Below, piece after piece: positions 1 to 7,652 of a DNA stretch of 21,287 bases. This DNA comes from GCA-003244245 sp036494005. GTDB lineage: Bacteria > Actinomycetota > Actinomycetes > Mycobacteriales > Pseudonocardiaceae. Made by a program: the position numbers and the translations under genes. The DNA is taken from the NCBI GenBank assembly GCA_036494005.1, contig DASXOV010000211.1, positions 1 through 21,287 of the forward strand, given 5' to 3'. A model generated the notes under the pieces. The model had not been told where the DNA came from, ran no database searches, and saw only the letters and a list, made by a program, of their open reading frames with translations. Position 1 is the first letter of the stretch; the number at the start of each line of letters is the position of its first letter.

Positions 1-740
1 TCCGGCCAGTCCAGCGCCGGGTTGCCGAACAGTGCGACCCAGGCGTGCACGGCCGCCTGCATGGCCTGCGCCGACTCCTCGGGTGGCGTGCTCAGCCGGG
101 AGCGGAACACCGGATCGGACAGGTAGTTGGCGATGCCCTGAGCGCGCAGGAACGGCAGGTGCCCGAGTTCCAGATCGCGCGGCCGCCAGCCCAGCGACCA
201 GGTGTCCACGGTCACCATGATGGCCCGGTGTCCGGTCTGCTCGGCCCGGCGGACCAGCGACTCGGCCAGTTCCGGGTCCTTCGGCCAATACAGCTGATAC
301 CAGCGCTGTGCGTCCGGCGCCGCCGCGGCGACGTCCTCCATCGCGGTCGACGATGCGGTGGACAACACGCTGGTCAGTCCCAGGGTGGCCGCGGCGCGGG
401 CGACGGCGCGCTCGGCGTCGGGGTGCACCAGACCGAGCACCCCGACCGGCGCGGTCAGCACCGGTGCGCTCATCGCCGTGCCGAGCACCGTCGTCGACAG
501 GTCCCTTTCGGTGACACCGCGCACCATGCGCGGCACGATCCGCCACCGGTCGAACGCCTCTCGGTTGGCGGTGACGGTCTGCTCGCTGGACGCTCCGCCC
601 GCCACATAGCTGTACGCCTCGGCCGAGAGCACCCCGCGCGCCGCCGCTTCGAGTCCGTCCGCGGTCATCGGCAGCGGCGGCCGTTGCCCGGCGACGCCAC
701 GCAGGTAGATCTCGCTCTGGAAGTCGCCGAAGTGCGCCAC
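1..740 (-). CDS. FMN-dependent alpha-hydroxy acid oxidase, lactate 2-monooxygenase-like (C-terminus cut by window edge)
   Basis: Reading the minus strand from GTG at 740 gives 246 residues with no stop before the window edge, so the C-terminal part (including the usual catalytic His and Arg) is missing. The visible part is the N-terminal half of an FMN-dependent alpha-hydroxy acid dehydrogenase TIM barrel: YVAGGA at residues 45-50, APVG at 97-100, STAS at 127-130, YQLYWPKD at 148-155 and VTVDTWSLGWRPRDLE at 176-191. The last is typical of the lactate 2-monooxygenase/LldD-like branch, which oxidises 2-hydroxy acids in the cytoplasm. An in-frame TAG at 752-750 forces the start to 740 or later, and a TAGGGT box at 752-747 lies 6 nt before GTG, suggesting a leaderless start. 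The GNAT gene ends 20 nt upstream on the same strand. The exact substrate cannot be told. Confidence 0.88.
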   Translation of the reverse strand, partial: MAHFGDFQSEIYLRGVAGQRPPLPMTADGLEAAARGVLSAEAYSYVAGGASSEQTVTANREAFDRWRIVPRMVRGVTERDLSTTVLGTAMSAPVLTAPVGVLGLVHPDAERAVARAAATLGLTSVLSTASSTAMEDVAAAAPDAQRWYQLYWPKDPELAESLVRRAEQTGHRAIMVTVDTWSLGWRPRDLELGHLPFLRAQGIANYLSDPVFRSRLSTPPEESAQAMQAAVHAWVALFGNPALDWP

Positions 741-746
741 CCCGGC

Positions 747-752
747 ACCCTA
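747..752 (-). promoter_or_regulatory. -10-like TAGGGT box, leaderless start of the FMN oxidase
   Basis: TAGGGT on the minus strand lies 6 nt before GTG 740. A second copy of CTAGGGT lies just upstream in the short gap after the GNAT gene. No SD is visible, so a leaderless transcript is inferred. The oxidase may therefore have its own promoter besides read-through from the acetyltransferase. Confidence 0.4.
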
Positions 753-760
753 GTGCGACC

Positions 761-1405
761 CTAGGGCGAGGCGGCGCCCAGCAGATCCAGGCAAGCATCC
801 AGGCCGTCCACCCCGAGCGTCCATCCCGGCCGGACCAGGTGTTGTGGTTCGAGCAGCAACCGGATCTCGATGGCCCGAGTTCCCCTGCGAACGTGGAGGT
901 TCGAGCCATCCCTGCGATAGCCCAGCTTGTCACTGACCCGCAGTGAGAGGGGGTTGTCGGTGAACGCGCCCGAGCGCGCGGTCGCCGCCCCGAGGTGGTC
1001 GAAGGCCAGTAGCAGAACGGCGGCGCGCATCTCGGTGCCGAAGCCCTGCCCCTGGTGCGCCATGCCCAGCCACGAACCGGTCGACACCTCCCGGGTGATC
1101 GCGAAGTCCTTCCCGGACAGGGTCTGCGTCCCGATCACCCGGCCCTCGTGGCGGATCAGGAAATTGACCCGCCAATCCGACGGGCTCAGCCGTGAGCGTG
1201 CCGCCCAATGATGCTGTACGGCATTGCGTACCAGCTCGTCCGGCGGCTGGTCGGTCCACGCGGCACTGAACGGCATCTGCTCTGGTGGGTGCACCCCGCG
1301 CAGCGTCAGCGCAGCCAGTTCGAGCAGGCCCTCGTCGTCGTCCGGGCGCAGGGTGAGCCGCGGGGTGCGTAGCACCAGGTGCCGCAGCGGCCACGGGTCG
1401 GGCAT
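761..1405 (-). CDS. GNAT-family N-acetyltransferase
   Basis: The product has 214 residues from ATG 1405. It carries a GNAT fold of the RimJ/RimL type: an N-terminal LRTPRLTLRP strand (residues 11-20), acetyl-CoA-binding motif A with QGQGFGTE at 118-125, and a motif B-like NPLSLRVSDKLGYRRDG segment at 151-167. It should transfer an acetyl group from acetyl-CoA to an amine, but the substrate cannot be predicted. Earlier in-frame starts exist (ATG 1429, GTG 1435). I chose 1405 because the conserved domain begins directly after it and no strong SD favours the others. It is divergent from the quinone oxidoreductase and sits 20 nt upstream of the FMN oxidase gene, with which it may be cotranscribed. 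Confidence 0.88.
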   Translation of the reverse strand: MPDPWPLRHLVLRTPRLTLRPDDDEGLLELAALTLRGVHPPEQMPFSAAWTDQPPDELVRNAVQHHWAARSRLSPSDWRVNFLIRHEGRVIGTQTLSGKDFAITREVSTGSWLGMAHQGQGFGTEMRAAVLLLAFDHLGAATARSGAFTDNPLSLRVSDKLGYRRDGSNLHVRRGTRAIEIRLLLEPQHLVRPGWTLGVDGLDACLDLLGAASP

Positions 1406-1523
1406 ACCTGCAACGGTGGCGGGCGGCATCGGCACCGGACAACGGGTTTTCTGCGCTCGGCTTTCTACGCTGGGCCCGCCAGGTCACCCGGTCTCGTCGT
1501 CCCGCATCCGGCGGGTCAGCGAC

Positions 1524-1529
1524 TACCGT
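1524..1529 (+). promoter_or_regulatory. -10-like TACCGT box for the quinone oxidoreductase
   Basis: TACCGT lies 7 nt before GTG 1537 and overlaps a possible upstream GTG at 1528. This geometry fits a leaderless actinobacterial promoter and supports 1537 as the start. Confidence 0.45.
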
Positions 1530-1536
1530 GCCGGTC

Positions 1537-2505
1537 GTGCGCGCGATCACGATGACCGAATACGGCGGACCGGACGTCCTGCGGCTGACCGAGCGACCCG
1601 ATCCCCGGCCGGGCTCCGGTGAGGTGCTGATCGACGTCGCTGCCACCGCGGTGAACCGGGCCGACCTGCTGCAACGGCAGGGTCACTACCCGCCCCCGCC
1701 GGGAGTCAGCGAGATCCTCGGGCTGGAGTGCTCCGGGACGGTGGCCGAGCTCGGGCACGGGGTGGACGGGCTGTCGGTGGGCGACGAGATCTGCGCGCTG
1801 CTGGCCGGCGGCGGGTACGCCGAGCGCGTCGCCGTCCCCGCCCCGCAGGTGATGCCGCTGCCTCCCGGGGTCGATGTGGTCACCGCCGGTGGGCTGCCCG
1901 AGGTGGCGTGCACCGTGTGGTCGACCGTGGTCCGGCACGCCGGGCTCGCGGCCGGTGACCTGCTGCTGGTGCACGGCGGGTCGGGCGGCGTCGGCACTCA
2001 TGCGATCCAGGTGGGCCGGGCGCTGGGTGCCCGGGTGGCGACCACGGCGTCGGCGCAGCGGCTCGGGGTGTGTGCCGAACTGGGCGCGCAGATCCTGATC
2101 GACTACCTGGACCAGGACTTCGCCGATGAGCTCAAGGGCCGAGCCGACGTCATCCTCGACAACATGGGAGCCAAGTACCTCTCCCGCAACCTCAAGGCCC
2201 TGGCCCCGGACGGCCGGCTGGTGGTGATCGGCCTGCAGGGCGGCACGTCCGCTGAGATCAACCTCGCCGCCCTGCTGCCCAAACGGGCCGGTGTCGCCGC
2301 CATCGGGCTACGCGGGCGACCGGTGGACGGCCCGCACGGCAAGGGCGCCCTCTGCGCCGATGTGGCCGCCCGGCTCTGGCCGATGATCGGTGCCGGGCTG
2401 GTCAAGCCCGTCGTGCACGCGGTGCTGCCGCTGGGCGAGGCCGCCGAGGCGCACCGGATGCTCGAAGCGGGCGGCGTCGTCGGCAAGGTCCTGCTCACCA
2501 CCTGA
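1537..2505 (+). CDS. NAD(P)H:quinone oxidoreductase, zinc-free MDR family (Rv3777-like)
   Basis: The product has 322 residues from GTG 1537 and is a medium-chain reductase/dehydrogenase of the quinone oxidoreductase (PIG3/QorA) branch. An N-terminal GroES-like domain opens with the family-typical RAITMTEYGGPDVLRL. NRADLLQRQGHYPPPPG follows at 40-54. The Rossmann nucleotide-binding loop is HGGSGGVGTHAIQ at 146-158. The Cys/His ligands of zinc alcohol dehydrogenases are absent, as expected. It should reduce quinones or enones with NADPH in the cytosol. GTG 1528 is also in frame, but it overlaps the -10-like box and precedes the conserved start. The gene converges on the aminotransferase-fold gene, as Rv3777 does on Rv3778c in M. 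tuberculosis (recalled synteny). Confidence 0.92.
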   Translation: MRAITMTEYGGPDVLRLTERPDPRPGSGEVLIDVAATAVNRADLLQRQGHYPPPPGVSEILGLECSGTVAELGHGVDGLSVGDEICALLAGGGYAERVAVPAPQVMPLPPGVDVVTAGGLPEVACTVWSTVVRHAGLAAGDLLLVHGGSGGVGTHAIQVGRALGARVATTASAQRLGVCAELGAQILIDYLDQDFADELKGRADVILDNMGAKYLSRNLKALAPDGRLVVIGLQGGTSAEINLAALLPKRAGVAAIGLRGRPVDGPHGKGALCADVAARLWPMIGAGLVKPVVHAVLPLGEAAEAHRMLEAGGVVGKVLLTT

Positions 2506-2523
2506 CATTGACCGCCACCCGAG

Positions 2524-2598
2524 CATGGGGGACGGACACACCGGGCACCAGGCGCGGACACACCGGGCATGGGGGACGGACACGCCGGGCACCAGGCG
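2524..2598. repeat. Three 13-bp iterons at 22-bp spacing between convergent genes
   Basis: CGGACACRCCGGG occurs at 2533-2545, 2555-2567 and 2577-2589, each start 22 bp from the last. The 9-nt spacers alternate catggggga / caccaggcg / catggggga / caccaggcg, so there is also a 44-bp composite unit. Two 31-bp copies (2524-2554 and 2568-2598) differ at one base. The array fills nearly the whole gap between the 3' ends of the quinone oxidoreductase (2505) and the aminotransferase-fold gene (2603). No U-tract terminator is visible. Confidence 0.85.
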
Positions 2599-2602
2599 GG
2601 GG

Positions 2603-3802
2603 TCAGTGGAGGCGGGCGGCGGCGTGCACCAGGGCGTCGACCTCGGCGACCGTGGTGTAGTGCGCCAGACCGATCTGGACCGCGCCGCCCACCTCGCCGA
2701 CCCCCAGGGTGGCGAACACGTCGTGGTGGCCGGTGTCGGCGAAGGCGCACACCCCGGAGTCGGCGAGCGCCTCGACGACGTCCCAGCACTTCCGGCCGGC
2801 CACGGTGAAGGCCATCACCGGCACCCGGCGCATGGCGTCGCCGATCACCGTGATGTGCCGCAGCGCGCGCAGCTCGCCGGTGAGGTGCGCCAGCAGGCCG
2901 GCCTGGTAGGCCTTGACCGACCCCAGCGAGGTGAGCAGCCGTTCCCTGCGCGGCCCGGCCGCGGTGTCGTCCAGCCCGGCCAGGTAGTCGACCGAGGCGA
3001 CCAGCCCGGCCAGCATGGCGTGCGGATGCGGCCCGAGTTCGAGCCGCTCCACCCCCCTGGCGTTCGGGTCCAGTGCGCAGGACGGCAGCCGGTCGAGCAC
3101 CCTCGGGTCACGGAAGGCCAGCGCGGAGACCGGTGGCCCGCCCCACGTCACGCCGGAGACGGCCAGCATGTCGGCACCCATAGCGGCCGCGTCCAGTGGT
3201 ACGAACGGGGCCGCGCCGGAGGCGTCGACCACGACCACCGCCCCCACGGAACGGGCCCGCTCGGCGATCTTGGCGACCTCCGGCCTCGTCCCGACGGCGG
3301 TGGACGCGGCGGTCAGCGCCACCAGCCGGGTCCGCCGGGACACCAGTTCGTCGTACTGCCACGACGGCAGCTCGCAGGTCTCGATGTCCACCTCGGCCCA
3401 GCGCACCGTGGCGCCGCAGCGCTGCGCCACCCGCAGCCACGGCGCGACGTTGGCCTGGTGGTCCAGCCGGGACAGCACGATCTCGTCGCCGAGCATCCAG
3501 CCCGCGCCCAGCGCCTCGGCCAGCCGTTGCAGCAGCACGGCGACGCTGGGGCCGAGCACAACTCCGGCCGGATCGACCCCGACCAGGTCGGCCACGCAGC
3601 GGCGCGCGGCCTCCACGATCGCCACGCCGCGCTGCGAGGACGGGAAGACTCCTCCGGGAGCCGAGACCGGCGCGCGCAGCGCGGTCGCCACCGCCATCGC
3701 GACCTGTTCCGGGATCTGCATCCCGAGGGCGCCGTCCAGATGCACCCACCCATCGCCGAGCGCGGGAAACAGGCCGCGGACCCGAGCGACGTCGAACGCC
3801 AT
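2603..3802 (-). CDS. Class V aminotransferase / cysteine desulfurase-like protein lacking the PLP lysine (Rv3778c-like)
   Basis: The product has 399 residues. The opening MAFDVARVRGLFPALGDGWV, the cofactor-pocket strand VVVVDASGAAPF (189-200) and the C-terminal GGAVQIGLAHYTT segment fit the class V aminotransferase fold of the cysteine desulfurase-like group. Active members have a Lys in a SxHK or SxYK motif about 20-25 residues after the Asp of the VVDA strand. Here that stretch reads AVSGVTWGGPPVSALAF (214-230) with no Lys, so a PLP Schiff base cannot form in the usual way. From memory, M. tuberculosis Rv3778c has a similar WGGPP and also lacks the Lys, so the change may mark a non-catalytic or altered family. 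The start is supported by the conserved N-terminus and a TACGGT box 8 nt upstream. It is divergent from bpa, with a 110-nt gap. Confidence 0.88.
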   Translation of the reverse strand: MAFDVARVRGLFPALGDGWVHLDGALGMQIPEQVAMAVATALRAPVSAPGGVFPSSQRGVAIVEAARRCVADLVGVDPAGVVLGPSVAVLLQRLAEALGAGWMLGDEIVLSRLDHQANVAPWLRVAQRCGATVRWAEVDIETCELPSWQYDELVSRRTRLVALTAASTAVGTRPEVAKIAERARSVGAVVVVDASGAAPFVPLDAAAMGADMLAVSGVTWGGPPVSALAFRDPRVLDRLPSCALDPNARGVERLELGPHPHAMLAGLVASVDYLAGLDDTAAGPRRERLLTSLGSVKAYQAGLLAHLTGELRALRHITVIGDAMRRVPVMAFTVAGRKCWDVVEALADSGVCAFADTGHHDVFATLGVGEVGGAVQIGLAHYTTVAEVDALVHAAARLH

Positions 3803-3810
3803 AGGCGGAT

Positions 3811-3816
3811 ACCGTA
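3811..3816 (-). promoter_or_regulatory. -10-like TACGGT box, leaderless start of the aminotransferase-fold gene
   Basis: On the minus strand TACGGT (3816 to 3811) is followed by 8 nt and then ATG 3802. No SD precedes the ATG. Confidence 0.45.
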
Positions 3817-3912
3817 CGACCGGAGGCGCGCGAATCCACGGCGGGGCCGATACGGAAGCGCCAGCGCTGAGGGCGACTCGTCAGTACTGGGCAGCGAGCG
3901 CAGGATGGAGCC

Positions 3913-4470
3913 ATGAGCGAACCGCAGGAGCAGCACGTCGTCGTGATCGGTCCGGACGGCAAGCCGGTGCACGCGATGGCGGTACCGCCCGGCATGGTGG
4001 CAGGTGCCAACACCGACGAGGGCGGCGCGGATGTCGCGGATGTCTCAGACATGGTCGAGCAGCCGGCCAAGGTGATGCGGATCGGCACCATGATCAAGCA
4101 GTTGCTCGAAGAGGTGCGTGCCGCACCGCTGGACGACGCCAGCCGCAACCGGCTGCGCGAGATCCACCAGTCCTCGATCCGCGAGTTGGAACAGGGCCTG
4201 GCTCCCGACTTGCGGGAGGAGCTGCAACGGCTGTCCCTGCCGTTCAGCGAGGACTCCACCCCCAGCGATGCCGAACTGCGCATCGCGCACGCCCAGTTGG
4301 TCGGCTGGCTGGAGGGCCTGTTCCACGGCATCCAGACCGCCCTGTTCGCCCAGCAGATGGCGGCCAAGGTGCAATTGGAACAGATGCGCCGCGGCCTGCC
4401 CGCCGGCACCATGCCCGGGATGACGCCGCAACCCGAGCACGGCATCCGGGGCACCGGCCAGTACCTCTGA
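3913..4470 (+). CDS. bpa: Bacterial proteasome activator Bpa (PafE)
   Basis: The product has 185 residues, close to the M. tuberculosis protein Rv3780. Features are a short flexible N-terminus (VVIGPDGKPVH, 10-20), a largely helical core (about 45-160, with LREIHQSSIRELEQGL at 81-96 and QLVGWLEGLFHGIQTALFAQ at 128-147) and a C-terminal GTGQYL. The last four residues, GQYL (182-185), are the docking motif by which Bpa rings engage the 20S proteasome and open its gate independently of ATP. Bpa helps degrade unfolded proteins, including HspR. GGATGGAG lies just before ATG 3913. In M. tuberculosis the gene also sits just upstream of the galactan export genes; here an MFS-type gene intervenes. The divergent neighbour is the Rv3778c-like gene. 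Confidence 0.95.
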   Translation: MSEPQEQHVVVIGPDGKPVHAMAVPPGMVAGANTDEGGADVADVSDMVEQPAKVMRIGTMIKQLLEEVRAAPLDDASRNRLREIHQSSIRELEQGLAPDLREELQRLSLPFSEDSTPSDAELRIAHAQLVGWLEGLFHGIQTALFAQQMAAKVQLEQMRRGLPAGTMPGMTPQPEHGIRGTGQYL

Positions 4471-4574
4471 CCCGGATCGCCGTCTGACGGACAGTGATCC
4501 TTCTCGCGCATGCCGTGACCGATTCGAGACGCTGACGGTCTCAGGCTGCGATCGTCACCTGACACGCTCGATCC

Positions 4575-5798
4575 GTGACGTTGTCGTCGGGGGCAGGGTC
4601 GGGGGCACTGTCGGGGGCGCTACGGGCTGATCCCGGGTTCCGCCGATACCTGGCGGCCCGGGTGATCACGACTGCCGGGACGCTGGTCACCGCCGTTGTC
4701 CTGCCGGTGCTGATCTACCGGCTCACCGGGTCGGCGGGGTGGACCGCCGCGGTGGTGATCGCGGAGGCGCTGCCGCATCTGCTGCTCGCCCCGGTGGTGG
4801 CGCGGATCGCGGCCCTAGTCAAGCACGGCACGCTGCTCTTCGCGGCCGATCTGGCCGGCGCCGCCTTGCTCACCAGCATTCCCCTGGCCTGGTGGCACGG
4901 TGAGATGTCCGCCTGGCACGTGCTGGCGGTGGCGAGTGCGATGCAGGTGGTGTTCCTGCTGCTGGCGGCCGGGCACGCCAGCGCGCTGCGGGCGCTGGTC
5001 GGACCGGAGCTGACCGCCGCGGGCGGTAGCGCGCTGCGTGGCGCGACCGGGCTGGTCGAGCTGATGGTGCCGCCGCTGGCCGGGCTGGCCGTCGCGGTCG
5101 TCGTTCCCGCGCCGCTGCTCGTGCTGGACGCGGTGAGTTTCCTGGTCTCCGCGTTCGTGGTGCGGGGGGCCATCCGGAGCAGGCCGGGCCCTGCTGCGCG
5201 GGGGGAGACCTGCAAGCAGGTGCGCACCGGGTTGCGGTTCCTGCGGGGCGATCGGCCCGCCCGGACCCTGGTGCTCGCCGGGACACTGCACGCCGCGGCG
5301 GGCGCGGCCTACCTGGCGGTGCTGCTGCCCTGGGCGGACCAGCACCTGCAGGTGCGGCCGTCCGGTGACGCGCGGCTGGCGCTGCTGATCAGCTGCTGGG
5401 GGCTCGGCGCGATCGTGGGGTGCGGGGTGGCTCCGGCACTGCTGCGCCGGATCGGACCGGTCCGGCTGGCCAGGAAGGCTCTGATCGGGTCACTGGCCGG
5501 CGGGCTCGCCGTCCTGATGTGCACCAACTGGCTGCCCGCCGTGCTGGCCGGCCTGCTGTGGGGAGCCGCCTACCCGGTGGCCGCGAAGGCCACGATGGAC
5601 GCGCTCGGCCGGCCGGCCCAGCCCGCTGCCCGGTTGCTGTCGCGCGGTGTCGGCCCGCTGCTGGGCGCGGCGCTGGCCGGGACACTGGCGGTGTGGAGCA
5701 CCCCGTGGGGCGGGCTGGCGGCGGGGGTCGCGCTGCTCGCCATCGCGGCGCTCGCCGTCCGGTCGGTGACGGTTCCCGTGCGGTCGGCGCACAGTTAG
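4575..5798 (+). CDS. MFS-type membrane transporter
   Basis: The product has 407 residues from GTG 4575 and is a hydrophobic polytopic protein with about 10-12 membrane segments. The first follows FRRYLAARVITTAGTLV (residues 23-39). A central hydrophilic, basic stretch (RSRPGPAARGETCKQVRTG) separates two halves, as in MFS exporters of the EntS/multidrug type. ALIGSLAGGLAVL and RLLSRGVGPLLGAALAG lie in the second half. The substrate is unknown, and a drug or metabolite efflux role is only an analogy. It follows bpa with a 104-nt gap that holds only a short weak inverted repeat (GAGAC/GTCTC). It stands where the unrelated large membrane gene Rv3779 lies near bpa in M. tuberculosis. No clear SD is seen, so the GTG start is moderately sure. 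Confidence 0.82.
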   Translation: MTLSSGAGSGALSGALRADPGFRRYLAARVITTAGTLVTAVVLPVLIYRLTGSAGWTAAVVIAEALPHLLLAPVVARIAALVKHGTLLFAADLAGAALLTSIPLAWWHGEMSAWHVLAVASAMQVVFLLLAAGHASALRALVGPELTAAGGSALRGATGLVELMVPPLAGLAVAVVVPAPLLVLDAVSFLVSAFVVRGAIRSRPGPAARGETCKQVRTGLRFLRGDRPARTLVLAGTLHAAAGAAYLAVLLPWADQHLQVRPSGDARLALLISCWGLGAIVGCGVAPALLRRIGPVRLARKALIGSLAGGLAVLMCTNWLPAVLAGLLWGAAYPVAAKATMDALGRPAQPAARLLSRGVGPLLGAALAGTLAVWSTPWGGLAAGVALLAIAALAVRSVTVPVRSAHS

Positions 5799-5844
5799 CC
5801 GCTGGCCTACGATTCCGGTATCCCCCAACGCCGCAGGAGACGTG

Positions 5845-5979
5845 ATGTCCCGACGCGCCACCATGTCGTATCGGCACCAGGCGCGCCGCTGCCCGCTCGC
5901 TGATCGCTCGGCAGGGGTGCACAGCCCGGGGCCGGCGCCACGGTCCGGGTACCCTGCCGAATCGTGCAGGACACCGTGA
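5845..5979 (+). CDS. Possible 44-residue upstream ORF overlapping the wzm start
   Basis: ATG 5845 is preceded by a strong SD (GCAGGAG) and opens 44 codons, MSRRATMSYRHQARRCPLAD onward, very Arg-rich. It ends at TGA 5979, 16 nt inside wzm and in another frame. A TACGAT box at 5807-5812 could start a transcript carrying it. It could be a regulatory upstream ORF or chance. No homologue is recognised. Confidence 0.27.
   Translation: MSRRATMSYRHQARRCPLADRSAGVHSPGPAPRSGYPAESCRTP
5950..5955 (+). promoter_or_regulatory. -10-like TACCCT box, leaderless promoter of wzm-wzt-glfT1
   Basis: TACCCT is followed by 8 nt and then GTG 5964 with no SD between, the arrangement of a leaderless actinobacterial promoter. 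It would drive the three-gene galactan operon. Confidence 0.45.
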
Positions 5980-6827
5980 CGACCCCCGAGTTCATGGCGC
6001 CGCTCGCGCCGACCACCCGTAGCTGGTCACGGGCGTTCGAGGACCTGACCACGGGATGGCAGCAACGCGGGTTGTGGGGTCATCTCGGCTGGCAGGACAT
6101 CAAGCAGGGCTATCGGCGATCGGTGATCGGTCCGCTGTGGATCACCATCAGCCTGGCCGTCCAGGCGGTCGGGATGGGCATTCTGTATGCCGCACTGCTG
6201 GGCCAGCCGATCCGCTTCTTCCTGCCCTACCTGGCCGTCGGGCTGATCATCTGGCAGTTCGTGGCCGGCTGCATCAACGAGGGCGCCGAGGTCTTCATCC
6301 ACAACGAGGGCCTGATCAAGCACCTGCCCGCGCCGCTGAGCGTGCACGTCTTCCGGCTGGTGTGGCGTCAGGTGCTGTTCTTCGGGCACAACGCATTGGT
6401 CTGGGTAGCGCTGATCCTGATCTTCCAGACCCAGCTGCACTGGAGCAGCCTGCTGGCGATCCCGGCGCTGCTGGTGATCGTGCTCAACGGTGCCTGGGTG
6501 GCCATCCTGATCGGGGTGATCGCGACCCGGTACCGGGACATCCCCCCGGTGACCGGCAGCATCGTGACGCTGATGTTCTTCATGACCCCGATCGTGTGGA
6601 ACTACGAGGCGTTGCGAACCAGCACCATCCCGCAGGTCGCCGAGCGGGCCCGGCTCGCCGAGCTCAACCCGTTCATGCACTACGTCGAGATCCTGCGCCG
6701 TCCGATGATCGGTGAGTCCTTCGAACTGAGGGACTGGGTGGTGTGCCTGGCAATCACTGTGGTGGGGTGGACACTGGCGATGCTGGTGCTGCGCAACTAC
6801 CGTGCTCGAGTCTCGTACTGGGTGTGA
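5964..6827 (+). CDS. wzm: Galactan ABC exporter permease (Wzm, Rv3783-like)
   Basis: The product has 287 residues and is an ABC-2 type permease of polysaccharide exporters. A cytoplasmic N-terminus with WGHLGWQDIKQGYRRSVIGP (38-57) precedes about six membrane segments (near 58-80, 86-105, 137-155, 162-186, 196-213 and 259-277). The ATRYRDIPPV loop (187-196), FFMTPIVW (205-212) and NPFMHYVEILRRPMIG (235-250) are family hallmarks. With Wzt it is expected to flip the decaprenyl-linked galactan of arabinogalactan across the membrane. Start GTG 5964 follows a -10-like box. The next gene, wzt, begins 9 nt after its stop. In M. tuberculosis the recalled order is wzt-glfT1-wzm; here wzm comes first. 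Confidence 0.93.
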   Translation: MQDTVTTPEFMAPLAPTTRSWSRAFEDLTTGWQQRGLWGHLGWQDIKQGYRRSVIGPLWITISLAVQAVGMGILYAALLGQPIRFFLPYLAVGLIIWQFVAGCINEGAEVFIHNEGLIKHLPAPLSVHVFRLVWRQVLFFGHNALVWVALILIFQTQLHWSSLLAIPALLVIVLNGAWVAILIGVIATRYRDIPPVTGSIVTLMFFMTPIVWNYEALRTSTIPQVAERARLAELNPFMHYVEILRRPMIGESFELRDWVVCLAITVVGWTLAMLVLRNYRARVSYWV

Positions 6828-6836
6828 TCGCACATA

Positions 6837-7652
6837 ATGGTCTCCATCGACGTCCGCGGTGCCTGCGTCGACTTTCCGATCTTCGACGCCAAGACCAGGT
6901 CGCTGAAGAAGGCTCTGCTGGGCACCGTGGGCCGGGCCGGCGGCAAGATCGGCATCGATTCCGGGGTGCCGATCATCGAGGCACTGCGGGACATCACGTT
7001 GTCCCTGCATCACGGTGACCGGGTCGGACTGATCGGGCACAACGGGGCGGGCAAGTCCACGTTGCTGCGGCTGCTCTCCGGGATATACGAACCGACCAGG
7101 GGCAGTTCGCGGATCGTGGGGAAGGTCGCCCCGGTCTTCGACCTCGGCGTCGGGATGGACCCGGAGATCTCCGGCTACGAGAACATCATCATCCGCGGAC
7201 TGTTCCTGGGGATGACCCGCAAACAGATGGAGGCCCGCACCAGCGAGATCGCCGAGTTCACCGAACTCGGCGACTACCTGTCGATGCCGTTGCGCACCTA
7301 CTCCACCGGGATGCGGGTCCGTCTCGCGCTGGGCGTGGTGACCAGCATCGACCCCGAGATCCTGCTGCTCGACGAAGGTATCGGCGCGGTGGATTCGGCG
7401 TTCCTGGAGAAGGCCCGCGACCGGCTCACCTCGCTGGTCGAACGGTCCGGGCTCCTGGTCTTCGCCTCCCACTCCGACGAGTTCCTCATCGAACTGTGCA
7501 CCTCGGGGATCTGGCTGGATCACGGGCAGATCCGGGAGCAGGGCGACCTGCGGTCGGTGTTGTCCTCCTACAAGGGCAAGGACCCCTTCGAGAATCTCAG
7601 CCAGGAAGCACTCGACCGGATCAGTGCCGCCAGCATCGGGGAGGCGTCATGA
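6837..7652 (+). CDS. wzt: Galactan ABC exporter ATPase (Wzt, Rv3781-like)
   Basis: The product has 271 residues and is the nucleotide-binding subunit of the galactan exporter. Walker A is GHNGAGKST (67-75), the signature is the polysaccharide-exporter variant YSTGMR (155-160) instead of LSGGQ, Walker B is ILLLDE (175-180), and the H-loop SH is at 211-212. There is no long C-terminal carbohydrate-binding domain of the kind found in O9a-type Wzt, which agrees with the mycobacterial galactan exporter. It powers export of the lipid-linked galactan with Wzm. ATG 6837 lies 9 nt after the wzm stop, and its own stop overlaps the glfT1 start (ATGA), so the three genes are almost certainly one operon. 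Confidence 0.94.
   Translation: MVSIDVRGACVDFPIFDAKTRSLKKALLGTVGRAGGKIGIDSGVPIIEALRDITLSLHHGDRVGLIGHNGAGKSTLLRLLSGIYEPTRGSSRIVGKVAPVFDLGVGMDPEISGYENIIIRGLFLGMTRKQMEARTSEIAEFTELGDYLSMPLRTYSTGMRVRLALGVVTSIDPEILLLDEGIGAVDSAFLEKARDRLTSLVERSGLLVFASHSDEFLIELCTSGIWLDHGQIREQGDLRSVLSSYKGKDPFENLSQEALDRISAASIGEAS

Noticed and set aside
45..764. 239-codon plus-strand frame at the left end
   Set aside because: The minus strand encodes a clear FMN oxidase here; this frame has no recognisable motif.
2390..3916. 508-codon plus-strand open frame opposite the aminotransferase-fold gene
   Set aside because: It is Arg/Gly/His/Gln-rich with no domain, and antisense to a well-supported gene. It is a GC-rich shadow frame.
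6027..7523. 498-codon minus-strand frame across wzm and wzt
   Set aside because: Its composition is that of a shadow frame (Gln/His/Asp-rich, no motif). The plus-strand operon explains the DNA.
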